Of a DNA stretch of 64,000 nt, positions 56,342 to 64,000 are shown piece after piece; the stretch's first letter is position 1; the number at the start of each line of letters is the position of its first letter. The stretch comes from Spartobacteria bacterium (GTDB lineage: Bacteria; Verrucomicrobiota; Verrucomicrobiia; Chthoniobacterales; UBA10450). The translations under genes were made by a program, and so were the position numbers. The stretch is from contig PMSN01000023.1 of the NCBI GenBank assembly GCA_003167555.1, positions 248,001 to 312,000 on the forward strand, given 5' to 3'. The notes under the pieces were generated by a model. The model saw only the letters and a program-made list of their open reading frames with translations, was not told the DNA's origin and made no database searches.

Positions 56342-56761
56342 CTATTCGATATCCAGCTCGCGCACCTTTTTCTGCGCCCGGATCGTTTCCACCTGGTTCC
56401 GTAATTTATCCGCGAGCGCGACCTTCGTGGGAATGCCCTCCAGCACAATCACCGGCGACGACAGGTCGGAAGTATTAACCACGATGTTCTCCAAGCCGAG
56501 CATGCGATAGATGAAGGGCTGGCGGACTTCGATGTCTTTGACGCGATAAAGCTCGAGCGTCTCTGTCACCTTGCTGAAAATTCCTTCCGTCATTTTCACG
56601 CGCTCGGTCGTCAGCTCGAAGATGTTGTTTTTCGTTTGGAGATATCGGGTAAGCGCGATGAAGATGGGCACGATGAGCCAGCAAAACAGTCCGGCCAGAA
56701 TGAAGAGCCCCAGGTTTTTCAGTTGCGATGATGTCCCACGCCAGATGGTTTCTTCCGCCAT
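56342..56761 (-). CDS. Membrane protein with bacterial PH (bPH2/YdbS-like) domain
   Basis: 139 aa from the ATG at 56761 (MAEETIWRGTSSQLKNLGLFILAGLFCWLIVPIFIALTRYLQ). Two membrane helices are followed by a PF03703-type domain (FELTTERVKMTEGIFSKVTETLELYRVKDIEVRQPFIYRMLGLENIVVNTSD). The family's function is unknown; it may help organise membrane proteins. The ORF-track version extends antisense into the next gene. Convergent with the lipoprotein and divergent from the nucleotidyltransferase. Confidence 0.85.
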   Translation of the reverse strand: MAEETIWRGTSSQLKNLGLFILAGLFCWLIVPIFIALTRYLQTKNNIFELTTERVKMTEGIFSKVTETLELYRVKDIEVRQPFIYRMLGLENIVVNTSDLSSPVIVLEGIPTKVALADKLRNQVETIRAQKKVRELDIE

Positions 56762-56833
56762 GGCGGCAGTTTTAACAGACTGGCAGCGCAGCACAAGCGC
56801 GACGGCAGGGCGCTCGGGGGGATTAACCCAATA

Positions 56834-57775
56834 ATGATCACGCAAGCCTTCGTTCTCGCCGCCGGCCTGGGCACGCGCCTCCGTCCGTTGACGGAGGATT
56901 TGCCAAAGCCGCTCATTCCGATTTTTCAAAAACCGCTCCTCACTTTCGCGCTCGATCATCTTCTCGGCGTCGGAATCGAATCTTTCGTCATCAACACCCA
57001 CCATCTTCCCGCGCCGTTCGAAAAGTTTTTCGCGGGAGGCGCCTACGAGGGCCGCCGCGTCACGCTGGTCCACGAGCCGGAGATTCTCGGAACAGGCGGC
57101 GGCATCAAGAACATCGAACATCATCTCCGCGCCGAGCCGTTCCTCGTCTACAGCGGCGACGTCCTGACGGACATCGATCTGAAGCCATTGCTCGATGAAC
57201 ATCTCCGCGCTGGAAACGATGTGACACTCGCATTGCGCGAGACGGATCACGGCGCGGACGTGGCGCTCGATGGCAGCCGCGTCGTGGACATCGAAAATCG
57301 CTACGGCTATGCGGGCCGTTATGACTTCGCGGGCATTTCTCTCTGGACGCCGGCGATCTTCCAGCGAATTTCGCCCGGCCAGAGTGTTTCGTTCATCCCG
57401 ATTCTGGGCGAATGGATCGGAGCCGGCGGCAAGATCGGCGGCGTGGTTTTGAATGAGCGCCAGTGGTTCAACATCGGTTCACGCGCGGAATATCTGAAAG
57501 TCCACAGCTTCATCGAGGAGAAGCGCTGGAAGCCGGATTATGTGAAGACGCCCGGCTGGCCGATGCGCATCGCCCCGGATGCGGTCGTCGATTCGAGCGC
57601 GCGACTTGCAGGCTTTTATTCCATCGGCACGGGCTGTTGTGTCGGGGCGGACGCGATCGTGGAGAACACAATTCTCTGGCCTGGCGCACAAATCGCTTCC
57701 CGATCCTGCCTGCGCAATTGTATCGTCCGCTCCCACCGAAAAGCAGAAGGCCAGCTCAGTGACATCGACATCTAG
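56834..57775 (+). CDS. Sugar nucleotidyltransferase (MurU/mannose-1-phosphate guanylyltransferase-like)
   Basis: 313 aa. Rossmann-type nucleotidyltransferase with LAAGLGTRLRPLTEDLPKPLIPI (nucleotide-binding), EILGTGGGIKNIEHHL, the metal aspartate in YSGDVLTDID, and a left-handed helix C-terminal region (IAPDAVVDSSARLAGFYSIGTGCCVGADAIVENTILWPGAQ). It is longer than MurU and closer in length to GDP-mannose or hexose-1-phosphate enzymes. The following kinase and this gene overlap, the arrangement seen with AmgK/MurU of the peptidoglycan recycling pathway; the substrate is inferred to be a sugar-1-phosphate. Confidence 0.87.
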   Translation: MITQAFVLAAGLGTRLRPLTEDLPKPLIPIFQKPLLTFALDHLLGVGIESFVINTHHLPAPFEKFFAGGAYEGRRVTLVHEPEILGTGGGIKNIEHHLRAEPFLVYSGDVLTDIDLKPLLDEHLRAGNDVTLALRETDHGADVALDGSRVVDIENRYGYAGRYDFAGISLWTPAIFQRISPGQSVSFIPILGEWIGAGGKIGGVVLNERQWFNIGSRAEYLKVHSFIEEKRWKPDYVKTPGWPMRIAPDAVVDSSARLAGFYSIGTGCCVGADAIVENTILWPGAQIASRSCLRNCIVRSHRKAEGQLSDIDI

Positions 57776-58772
57776 AACGCCCAAGACCGATCAGTTGCTT
57801 CGGCAGACGCGGATTCATTTCCCGCGCTTCGAGGAAGCCAAGGTCAAAATCACGCCGATCGAGAAAGGCGGCTCGGACCGGAAATTCTACCGCGTCCGCT
57901 GTGCGCCGGACCAGGCGATCATTCTGGTGAAGTACGGCTTCGAGCGCGAAGAGAACCGGCATTACGTCAGGATCGCGGAGTTCCTCGCCGAGCACCGCAT
58001 TCGCGCGCCCAGGATTTATTTTCACGATGCCGCGGAAGGCTTGATTTGGATCGAAGATCTCGGAGAAAACGATCTTTGGAGCTATCGCGGGGAAAGCTGG
58101 CTCGTGCGTCGGGCCTTCTACGAGTCTGCGCTCGATGAAATCGTGAAACTGCATTGTCTCCCCGAAGAGACTGGGCGTGCGATTCAGAAAAATCTTCCGG
58201 CCGCGTTTGATGCAGCGCTCTATCGCTGGGAACAAAACTATTTCTTCAAAAACTGTCTCGGTGGTTATTTTGGCGTGAAGAAGAAAGTTCTGGCGGAATT
58301 GAACGCTCTGCCGGCCTTGAGCGAAATTGCCGAGCGTTTGGCCTCGCGGCCGCGAGTACTCGTGCACCGGGATTTTCAATCCCAGAACATCATCGTGCGC
58401 AACGGCCAGGCGCATCTGATCGACTTTCAGGGAATGCGACCCGGTCTGGCCGAATACGATCTCGCCTCGCTGCTTTTCGATCCGTACGTCAGCTTCTCGC
58501 GCGCGGAGTGTGAGGAGTTGCTGGCCGAATATGAAGGAAAGCGCGCGACCGCCTGCGATCCCGTTTCGCCGCAGTTCCGGGAAATCTTTCGCTTGTGCGG
58601 CATTCAACGGCTGATGCAAGCGCTCGGCTTCTACGGTTTCGCCGCGTTGGTCAAAGGCAACAAGACATTCCTCGATTACGTTCCGGCGGCGATGACCTCG
58701 TTGCGCGCGCTGGTCGGCGAGCTGGATGATCTGAAAAACTTGAGCGCGGTTTTGGATGGCGTTGCGCAATAG
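57759..58772 (+). CDS. Aminoglycoside-phosphotransferase-fold sugar kinase (AmgK-like)
   Basis: 337 aa from the GTG at 57759, overlapping the nucleotidyltransferase by 17 bases. P-loop-like GGSDRKFYRVRC, catalytic VHRDFQSQNIIVRNG and metal-binding HLIDFQGMRPGLAEYDLASLLFDPYVSF, as in AmgK, which phosphorylates the anomeric carbon of MurNAc or GlcNAc. With the upstream nucleotidyltransferase it would activate a sugar to a nucleotide sugar. The exact sugar is not known. The ORF-track start is in the overlapping gene. Confidence 0.85.
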   Translation: MTSTSRTPKTDQLLRQTRIHFPRFEEAKVKITPIEKGGSDRKFYRVRCAPDQAIILVKYGFEREENRHYVRIAEFLAEHRIRAPRIYFHDAAEGLIWIEDLGENDLWSYRGESWLVRRAFYESALDEIVKLHCLPEETGRAIQKNLPAAFDAALYRWEQNYFFKNCLGGYFGVKKKVLAELNALPALSEIAERLASRPRVLVHRDFQSQNIIVRNGQAHLIDFQGMRPGLAEYDLASLLFDPYVSFSRAECEELLAEYEGKRATACDPVSPQFREIFRLCGIQRLMQALGFYGFAALVKGNKTFLDYVPAAMTSLRALVGELDDLKNLSAVLDGVAQ

Positions 58773-59646
58773 CGATCCGCTGCCGCGCGCCATCGCCTGG
58801 GGCGCGGTGATTCTTTCCAGCGCGCTGCCCACGATCATCTGGCGCGAATCGGGACACGCCAGATCGCCCTGGCCGGCTTTGACCCAATGCGCGTTGCTGA
58901 TCATTGCGGCGATCGGCGTTCTGCCCTCTCCGCGCCTGCGAGTTCTGACGCGTTTTCTTTTCGCACTCGCTGCGTTGCGGCTTGGTTGGTACGTCGTCGC
59001 GCCGCGGCTTGAGGCGACTGTTTTCGTTCACAGTTTGTTACAGAGCGCGAATTGGGGAACGCGCCTGCTCATCGACCGGACGTTGCCTCTGGCCGGCGCG
59101 CTCCTCATGAGTCTGACCTTGATCGGCAGCGGAATCACCCGGCGCGATTTGTTTTTGTGCCGCGGAGATCTCGCGGCGCCAGCCCAGCCCATTCCTTTTC
59201 TTTGGCCGCGAAAACCAATCCCGTGGACAGTCTTCGGTCCGGTCTTGCTCGTCGTTTTCGGAATCGTGCTCCCGCTCTTTTTGTATTTCACCGTTCATCC
59301 GGATTTCAGCGCCGCCGGACGCATCCTGCATTTTTCTCCCTGGATTCTGGGCGTCGCCGCGCTCAACGCCGCCAACGAAGAGTTTCAATTCCGCAACGTC
59401 CTTCTGGCGCATTTGCGCAACGTCGTCACTCCGGGCGAGGCCGTTCTCCTCACCGCGGTCTTGTTTGGGCTCGGCCATTTTTACGGCCAGCCGTCCGGGC
59501 CGATTGGCGTGTTGTTGGCGGGATTTGCCGGATGGATTTGGGCCCGGAGCATGATCGAGACGCGCGGCTCCGCCTGGGCCTTCCTCATTCACATGGTACA
59601 GGACATTGTCATCTTCTCCTTCCTCGCGGTCGGCGCGCCGAAATGA
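58756..59646 (+). CDS. CPBP-family intramembrane metalloprotease (CAAX protease-like)
   Basis: 296 aa with about eight membrane segments. The conserved C-terminal CPBP region has the catalytic EE in LNAANEEFQFRNVLLAHLRNV and the histidine of FGLGHFYGQPSGPIGVLLAGFAGWIWARS. The family cleaves C-terminal membrane proteins or acts in bacteriocin immunity. Here the start overlaps the sugar kinase by 17 bases, so it is in the same transcript. No CAAX-type substrate is obvious. Confidence 0.88.
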   Translation: MALRNSDPLPRAIAWGAVILSSALPTIIWRESGHARSPWPALTQCALLIIAAIGVLPSPRLRVLTRFLFALAALRLGWYVVAPRLEATVFVHSLLQSANWGTRLLIDRTLPLAGALLMSLTLIGSGITRRDLFLCRGDLAAPAQPIPFLWPRKPIPWTVFGPVLLVVFGIVLPLFLYFTVHPDFSAAGRILHFSPWILGVAALNAANEEFQFRNVLLAHLRNVVTPGEAVLLTAVLFGLGHFYGQPSGPIGVLLAGFAGWIWARSMIETRGSAWAFLIHMVQDIVIFSFLAVGAPK

Positions 59647-59676
59647 TGTGATGGCAGCCGTCAGCCCCGCGTTATT

Positions 59677-59696
59677 AGTCAAAGCTCTCTTTGATT
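59677..59696. promoter_or_regulatory. Operator-like inverted repeat overlapping the -35 box of the SufR-like gene
   Basis: AGTCAAAG-CTCT-CTTTGATT: 8-bp arms with one mismatch and a 4-base spacer. Same architecture as 60396-60415. The right arm contains the -35 hexamer TTGATT, so binding would block transcription. Confidence 0.6.
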
Positions 59697-59718
59697 TATT
59701 CCGGCGCGCCTCTATACT
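59691..59718 (+). promoter_or_regulatory. Sigma-70-like promoter of the SufR-like regulator
   Basis: TTGATT and TATACT with a 16-base spacer. The -10 ends 6 bases before the GTG start, which predicts a leaderless transcript. Confidence 0.6.
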
Positions 59719-59724
59719 GCGACC

Positions 59725-60354
59725 GTGAAACACTCCGGCTGGCGCCAACGAATCCTCAAGAGCACTCGGGGCCAGATTCTCCAGTTGCTCCGGACCGGAG
59801 ATCAAACCGTGAACGACCTCGCGGCTGCGTTGAAGCTGACCGACAACGCGATCCGCGCTCATCTTCTCAGCCTGGAGCGGGACGGACTCGTTCACCAATC
59901 CGGCACCCAGCCCGGGGTCCGCAAGCCGCACGCCACCTACGCCCTCACGGCCGACGCCGAGCAGATTTTCCCAAAGGCGTACGGCCCGCTCGTTGATCTC
60001 ATCCTCACGGTGTTCTCCCGAAAGCTAACGCCGAGTGAATTGAAAACCGGCATGCGGGAAGTGGGTCGCAAGGTAGCCGAAGAGCATTTGGGCGAGGTGA
60101 AAGGCAAGACCCGGCAGCAACGAATCAACGCCGCGCTTCGCATCCTCTCGGACCTCGGTGGCGCGGCCCGCTTTGAGAAGAGCGAAGGCAAACATTTTAT
60201 TCGCGGCCACGGCTGCCCGCTGGCCGCTGCCACAGGCCGCCATCCGGAAGCGTGTCTCATCGCGGAATCACTTCTCAGCCAGATAATCGGTGCGCCGGTG
60301 AAGGAACGCTGCGTCCATCAGCCGGTGCCGTCCTGCTGTTTCGAAATCGGCTGA
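59725..60354 (+). CDS. SufR-like helix-turn-helix regulator with C-terminal cysteine cluster
   Basis: 209 aa, GTG start. Winged helix N-terminus (ILQLLRTGDQTVNDLAAALKLTDNAIRAHLLSLERDGLVHQSG), central helical region, and a cysteine-rich end with C-x12-C-x18-C-x7-C-C (GHGCPLAAATGRHPEACLIAESLL...RCVHQPVPSCCFEI). Cyanobacterial SufR, which senses iron-sulfur status by a bound cluster, also has a C-x12-C start to its motif, so a Fe-S cluster sensor is inferred. It is autoregulated if the inverted repeat over its -35 box is its operator. No suf operon is adjacent; a DoxX-like membrane gene follows and shares the operator design. Confidence 0.85.
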   Translation: MKHSGWRQRILKSTRGQILQLLRTGDQTVNDLAAALKLTDNAIRAHLLSLERDGLVHQSGTQPGVRKPHATYALTADAEQIFPKAYGPLVDLILTVFSRKLTPSELKTGMREVGRKVAEEHLGEVKGKTRQQRINAALRILSDLGGAARFEKSEGKHFIRGHGCPLAAATGRHPEACLIAESLLSQIIGAPVKERCVHQPVPSCCFEIG

Positions 60355-60395
60355 CGTCGTCAGCCCTTCATGAGTGGAAAATCCGCGTATTAATA

Positions 60396-60415
60396 AGTCA
60401 ATAAACATATTGACT
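60396..60415. promoter_or_regulatory. Perfect inverted repeat upstream of the DoxX-like gene
   Basis: AGTCAATA-AACA-TATTGACT: 8-bp perfect arms, 4-base spacer. The right arm ends in TTGACT, a good -35 hexamer; a poor -10 (CAAATT) follows 17 bases on. Same layout as the operator-like repeat at 59677-59696. Confidence 0.65.
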
Positions 60416-60452
60416 ATCTAGGATTGCGCGCCCAAATTCCCGATTCACCACC

Positions 60453-60875
60453 ATGAATACAACCTCGCATCCATCAAACGTTCCGGCTCTCGACGCCAGC
60501 GCGGCGTCGCCTGCCTATCAAGCATTCCGCCTTCTTCATCTCGGTTTTGTCGCAGCGCCGATCCTCGCCGGCCTCGACAAGTTTTTTCACCTCCTCGTGA
60601 ACTGGGATCAGTACGTGCCCTCGGTCGTCGCGCGGATTTCGCCGATCGGCGTCCACCAGCTCATGATGATCGTCGGCGTCATTGAGATCGTCGCCGGCAT
60701 CGGTGTCGCGCTTAAGCCGCGTCTCTTTGCCTATGTAGTCGCGGGTTGGCTCGTCCTCATCATAACCAACCTGCTTCTCATCCCGGGCTACTTCGACGTC
60801 GCCCTCCGCGATTTTGGCCTGTTCCTGGCCGCGCTGGCGCTGGCTCGTCTCAGCCGGCAATTTTCACGCGCCTGA
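60453..60875 (+). CDS. DoxX-like small integral membrane protein
   Basis: 140 aa with four hydrophobic segments ([82 protein letters not shown]) of the DoxX/SURF4-like type; the conserved RxxxGxxFxxxGxxK-like feature is [17 protein letters not shown]. Roles proposed for the family include quinone-related redox. The upstream palindrome suggests control by the SufR-like protein. Confidence 0.8.
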   Translation: MNTTSHPSNVPALDASAASPAYQAFRLLHLGFVAAPILAGLDKFFHLLVNWDQYVPSVVARISPIGVHQLMMIVGVIEIVAGIGVALKPRLFAYVVAGWLVLIITNLLLIPGYFDVALRDFGLFLAALALARLSRQFSRA

Positions 60876-60903
60876 GTTCTCATTCCTCGTCACGCACTCC
60901 AAA

Positions 60904-61863
60904 ATGAATCAGCTCGAACAAATCAAGAAGTTCACGACCGTCGTCGCGGATACTGGGGACTTCGAATCGATCCGTCAGTTCGCGCCGACGGATGCGACGA
61001 CGAATCCGAGTCTGATTTACGCGGCCACGCAAAAAGAAAATTACAGTCACTTCCTCGACGAAGTGCTGACCGATCGCGAAAGCTCCGGGCTCACGGGAGC
61101 GGCGCAGATCGACGATATCATTGAGCATCTGCTGGTCCGCTTCGGCACCGCGATCCTGGAGATTGTGCCGGGACGCGTCTCCACGGAGACCGACGCACGC
61201 TTCTCCTTCGACGTGGCAGGCTCGATCGAGAAAGCGCGGCGTCTGGTGAAGCTCTACAAAGAACAGGGCATCGTCCGCGAGCGCGTGCTAATCAAAATTG
61301 CGTCCACGTGGGAAGGCATCGCAGCGGCAGAGCAACTGCACAAGGAGGGCATCAAGTGCAACATGACGCTGCTCTTCTCTCTCCCGCAGGCGGTGCGGGC
61401 CGCGGAAGCGAAGGTGCAACTCATCTCTCCGTTCGTCGGACGCATCTACGATTGGTTCAAAGCGGCCAACAAGCGCGATTACTCCGGCGCGGAAGATCCC
61501 GGCGTGCACTCCGTGCGCGAGATTTACACCTACTACAAAAAGTTCGGTTACGAGACCGAAGTGATGGGCGCCAGTTTCCGCAACACCGGCCAGATCCTCG
61601 AGCTCGCCGGTTGCGACCTTCTCACCATCAGTCCCGAATTGATGCAGGAGCTTTCCGAATCGGGCGAAGCAGTCGAGCGAAAGCTGAGTCCCGAACAAGC
61701 GAAGAGCGCGAACGTGAAGCGGCTCAATCTCGATGAGAAGAAGTTCCGGTTCCTCCTCAACGAAGACGCCATGGCCACGGAGAAAACCGCGGAAGGCATC
61801 CGGAAATTCGCGGCCGACATCGTGAAGCTGGAGAAGCTCGTCGCCAGCAAACTCCACCGGTAG
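60904..61863 (+). CDS. tal: Transaldolase
   Basis: Transfers a dihydroxyacetone unit in the pentose phosphate pathway. 319 aa from the ATG at 60904 ([41 protein letters not shown]); the Schiff-base lysine is in [12 protein letters not shown], with [32 protein letters not shown] and [18 protein letters not shown] downstream. TalB-like length. The stop codon TAG is the beginning of a half family B element. Confidence 0.97.
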   Translation: MNQLEQIKKFTTVVADTGDFESIRQFAPTDATTNPSLIYAATQKENYSHFLDEVLTDRESSGLTGAAQIDDIIEHLLVRFGTAILEIVPGRVSTETDARFSFDVAGSIEKARRLVKLYKEQGIVRERVLIKIASTWEGIAAAEQLHKEGIKCNMTLLFSLPQAVRAAEAKVQLISPFVGRIYDWFKAANKRDYSGAEDPGVHSVREIYTYYKKFGYETEVMGASFRNTGQILELAGCDLLTISPELMQELSESGEAVERKLSPEQAKSANVKRLNLDEKKFRFLLNEDAMATEKTAEGIRKFAADIVKLEKLVASKLHR

Positions 61864-61881
61864 CGGCGGTCTCTGACCGCC
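61859..61881. repeat. Half copy of the family B element
   Basis: GGTAGCGGCGGTCTCTGACCGCC contains one of the two hairpins found in the helicase element at 19322-19393. It supplies the transaldolase stop TAG. The second hairpin is missing. Confidence 0.8.
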
Positions 61882-61895
61882 AGATTCGTTGTGCG

Positions 61896-63998
61896 CTATT
61901 TCTTCGCGGTCATCCCGAGTTGCGCGAAGAGAAACGAATAGACGTCCGAGAGCTGCTTGATCCGCTCGCTCAGCGCGGTGCCGATTCCATGACCAGCGCT
62001 CGAGCTGGTTCGCAGCAAAATCGGCTTGTCGGATTTATTCGCCTCCTCCAGACGCGCGATCATTTTTCTCGAATGATACGGCGCGACGCGTCCGTCGTTC
62101 GCCCCCGTCAACATCAGGATCGCGGGATATTTCGTGCCGTCGACGACGTGATGATAAGGCGAGTAAGCGTAGAGCGCCTTGAACTGCTCCGGGTCCTTCA
62201 CCGTCCCGAACTCGGTCACGTTGAACGCGCCGTTCGGCGCCAGCTCGACGCGCAGCATGTCGTAAATGCCCACCGATGACACGACCGCACGCATCAGCTC
62301 GGGATGTTGCGTGATGAGCGCGCCCATGAGCAGGCCGCCGTTGCTCCCGCCCTGGAACGCGAGCTTCTGCGGGTTCGTCCATTTTTGCTTGATCAAGTAT
62401 TCCGCGGCCGCCGCGAAATCATCGAACACGTTCTGCTTCTTCGTCAGGTTTCCGGCCTTGTGCCACTCTTCGCCGAACTCGCCGCCGCCGCGGATGTTCG
62501 CCACGACATAAACGCCGCCGCGATCGAACCAGAGGCGTCGCACGAAATCAAAGTTCGGCGACATGCTGACGCCGTAGCCGCCGTACCCGTAAAGCAGCGT
62601 CGGATTCTGCCCGTCCAGTTTCGTCCCTTTCTTGCGCACGATGTTGAGCGGAATCCTAGTGCCGTCCTTCGAAGTCGCGGACTCGCGTGTCACTTCGATG
62701 TCGTCGAACGAAACGGGCGAAGTCCCGGCCAGCGCCGTCTTGACCGGTTCAGGTTTCCCCTCGACGCAATGGAACCAGCTCGACGGCTCGGTGTAATTGG
62801 CCGCGCGAAAGAGCAGCGAATTATCCTCGAGCGCCAGCATTCCCTGCACGGCGGAGATTTTTGGAATCGGGATGAGTTGCTCGCCTTTGCCGTCCAGGCC
62901 GAAGCGCCGGATTTGCGACGGACCGCCGAGCAAATCCTCGACGTAAAGCGCCTTCGCCGTCGGCACCATTCCTTCGATGACCGCGTCGCTCGCCGGCACG
63001 ATCGCCGTCGCGCTCGCCAGCTCCGGTTTATCGAGCGGCATCCGGAGAATCTTGCCGTGCGGCGCATTTTCTCGCGAAAGCAGATAGAGCGCGTTATCGC
63101 GCCCGATCCGCGCCTGCTTCACCTGATCGCTGAACTGCGTGAGCTGTTTCCAGTTTCCATCGGCCCCGAGCAGATACTGCGCGACCTCGCCGCCGTCGCC
63201 ATTCCTGACCTCGGCGATGATTATTTTTCCGTCGCGCGACGACTCCAGCGCGATCTCGGCGATCCGCGGAAAGTCTTTGCCGGCCGAATAAGTGTCGTTC
63301 GCATCCGGCGTCCCGAGTTTATGAAAATAAATCTGCTGATAAAAATTCAGATCGCTGTCGGGCCGCTCGCCCTTTCTCGGGTAACGCGTGTAGTAAACGC
63401 CCGAGCCATCCGCATTCCACGCCGCGCTCCCGGCGGCCGTCGCATATTGCACGTGCGCGATCGTGTCCGGCAGCGCCTTCCCCGTCGCCACCTCGTAGAA
63501 ATGCAGCGACCCATCTTCGCTGCCGCCCTGCGAAAGCGAAACCGCCACCATCTTCCCATCGGCCGACGGCACAAACCAATCGATCGTCGTCAGGCCCTTG
63601 GCGTCCATCGCATTCGGATCGAGCAGCACCTTCTCCGATTTCAGATCGTCGGCCGAGGCGAGCGTCACCAGCATCGGTTGCTGTTTCGGCGGCTGGAATT
63701 TCATCGCGAACAAAACCCCTGGGCGCGAGACGAGCGATGAATAACTCGGTGAAGTTTTTGCGAACCACTCCGTCAATGTTTTCTCCACCGCCGCCCGATC
63801 CGACAGCTTGTCGAGATAAGCGCGCGTCCGCGCATTCCGCGCCTCCGACCACACTTTGACTTCCGCCGCGTCGTCCTGCTCGAGCCATTGATACGGATCT
63901 TCCACTTTGACGCCCTGGTAGTCATCCGTCACCGACTTCTTCGGCGTCTTCACATCCGGCTCGGCCGCCGGCGCGCTGTTGAACGACAGCGCGAGCAA
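61896..63998 (-). CDS. Prolyl oligopeptidase (S9A), 5' end cut by the window edge
   Basis: At least 700 aa. The visible N-terminus LALSFNSAPAAEPD is the end of a signal peptide and the first codon shown is a TTG in open frame, so the gene begins beyond 64000. The beta-propeller half is followed by the alpha/beta hydrolase half with the nucleophile GGSNGGLLMGA, the Asp in LTGANDGRVAPYHSRKM, and the His in SSAGHGIGTALSER. N-terminal DPYQWLEQDDAAEVKVW is typical. It cleaves peptides after proline, probably in the periplasm. Faces transaldolase (32 bases between stops). Confidence 0.96.
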   Translation of the reverse strand: MLALSFNSAPAAEPDVKTPKKSVTDDYQGVKVEDPYQWLEQDDAAEVKVWSEARNARTRAYLDKLSDRAAVEKTLTEWFAKTSPSYSSLVSRPGVLFAMKFQPPKQQPMLVTLASADDLKSEKVLLDPNAMDAKGLTTIDWFVPSADGKMVAVSLSQGGSEDGSLHFYEVATGKALPDTIAHVQYATAAGSAAWNADGSGVYYTRYPRKGERPDSDLNFYQQIYFHKLGTPDANDTYSAGKDFPRIAEIALESSRDGKIIIAEVRNGDGGEVAQYLLGADGNWKQLTQFSDQVKQARIGRDNALYLLSRENAPHGKILRMPLDKPELASATAIVPASDAVIEGMVPTAKALYVEDLLGGPSQIRRFGLDGKGEQLIPIPKISAVQGMLALEDNSLLFRAANYTEPSSWFHCVEGKPEPVKTALAGTSPVSFDDIEVTRESATSKDGTRIPLNIVRKKGTKLDGQNPTLLYGYGGYGVSMSPNFDFVRRLWFDRGGVYVVANIRGGGEFGEEWHKAGNLTKKQNVFDDFAAAAEYLIKQKWTNPQKLAFQGGSNGGLLMGALITQHPELMRAVVSSVGIYDMLRVELAPNGAFNVTEFGTVKDPEQFKALYAYSPYHHVVDGTKYPAILMLTGANDGRVAPYHSRKMIARLEEANKSDKPILLRTSSSAGHGIGTALSERIKQLSDVYSFLFAQLGMTAKK

Positions 63999-64000
63999 AG

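Noticed and set aside
62304-63740. 478-aa plus-strand ORF opposite the prolyl oligopeptidase
   Set aside because: Antisense shadow; the minus-strand gene has complete S9 motifs.

Overview
The window is a dense, GC-rich bacterial chromosome segment with about 60 protein genes, short intergenic gaps, and no gene-free stretch above 300 bases. I found no rRNA, tRNA, CRISPR array, transposase, integrase or replication origin. The best guess is a soil or sediment member of Verrucomicrobiota (Spartobacteria/Chthoniobacterales-like). The pointers are the paired C-terminal repeats of the secreted cyclophilin at 8.1-9.8 kb (ALIGGF...RAIGPS...NDNW...AIVRGVNN), the many short palindromic elements, and the mostly Shine-Dalgarno-poor starts. 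This assignment is inference; no marker gene was placed on a tree.

Layout. 0-9.8 kb: the end of thymidylate synthase, an isoprenylcysteine methyltransferase-like protein, tail-specific protease, an MBL hydrolase, an MFS exporter, an NAD(P)-binding protein, and a run of secreted proteins (NlpC/P60-like, GIN-domain lipoprotein, cyclophilin-repeat fusion). 10-15.8 kb: the glycolytic genes gap, pgk and tpiA on the minus strand, with an MBOAT/SGNH O-acylation pair between pgk and tpiA. 15.9-23.5 kb: SGNH esterase, agmatine deiminase, two small exported proteins, a Ski2-like helicase and a hybrid histidine kinase. 23.5-28.2 kb: an electron-transfer operon (two cNMP-binding domains fused to a four-cluster ferredoxin, a membrane cytochrome-b-like protein, a decaheme cytochrome c). 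28.4-32.4 kb: an SsuABC/TauABC-type ABC transporter with a divergent LysR regulator. 32.4-40.7 kb: PriA, lytic transglycosylase, PolX, a split arginine dihydrolase/ornithine cyclodeaminase pair, ThiG.

40.7-43.8 kb is a visibly less GC-rich island bounded by an 11-bp direct repeat (AACTAATTTGG). It holds a small ORF, a DNA methyltransferase without a recognisable restriction enzyme, and a nucleotidyl cyclase-like domain fused to two cyclic-nucleotide-binding domains. It is the strongest candidate for an undescribed signalling or defence cassette.

43.8-64 kb: HD/OB-fold nuclease-like protein, Cu/Zn SOD, N-carbamoylputrescine amidase (pathway partner of the agmatine deiminase 28 kb away), cyclophilin, CarB, RNA polymerase omega, SufE plus a sulfurtransferase, a CusRS-like two-component system with an adjacent outer-membrane protein and a cop-box-like palindrome, a MurU/AmgK-like sugar nucleotidyltransferase-kinase pair with a CPBP protease, a SufR-like regulator with a DoxX-like membrane protein sharing an operator design, transaldolase, and a prolyl oligopeptidase running off the end.

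Several families of short palindromic elements occupy many gaps. One family repeatedly supplies the TAG stop codons of flanking genes, and two elements lie in frame inside coding genes (helicase, carB).
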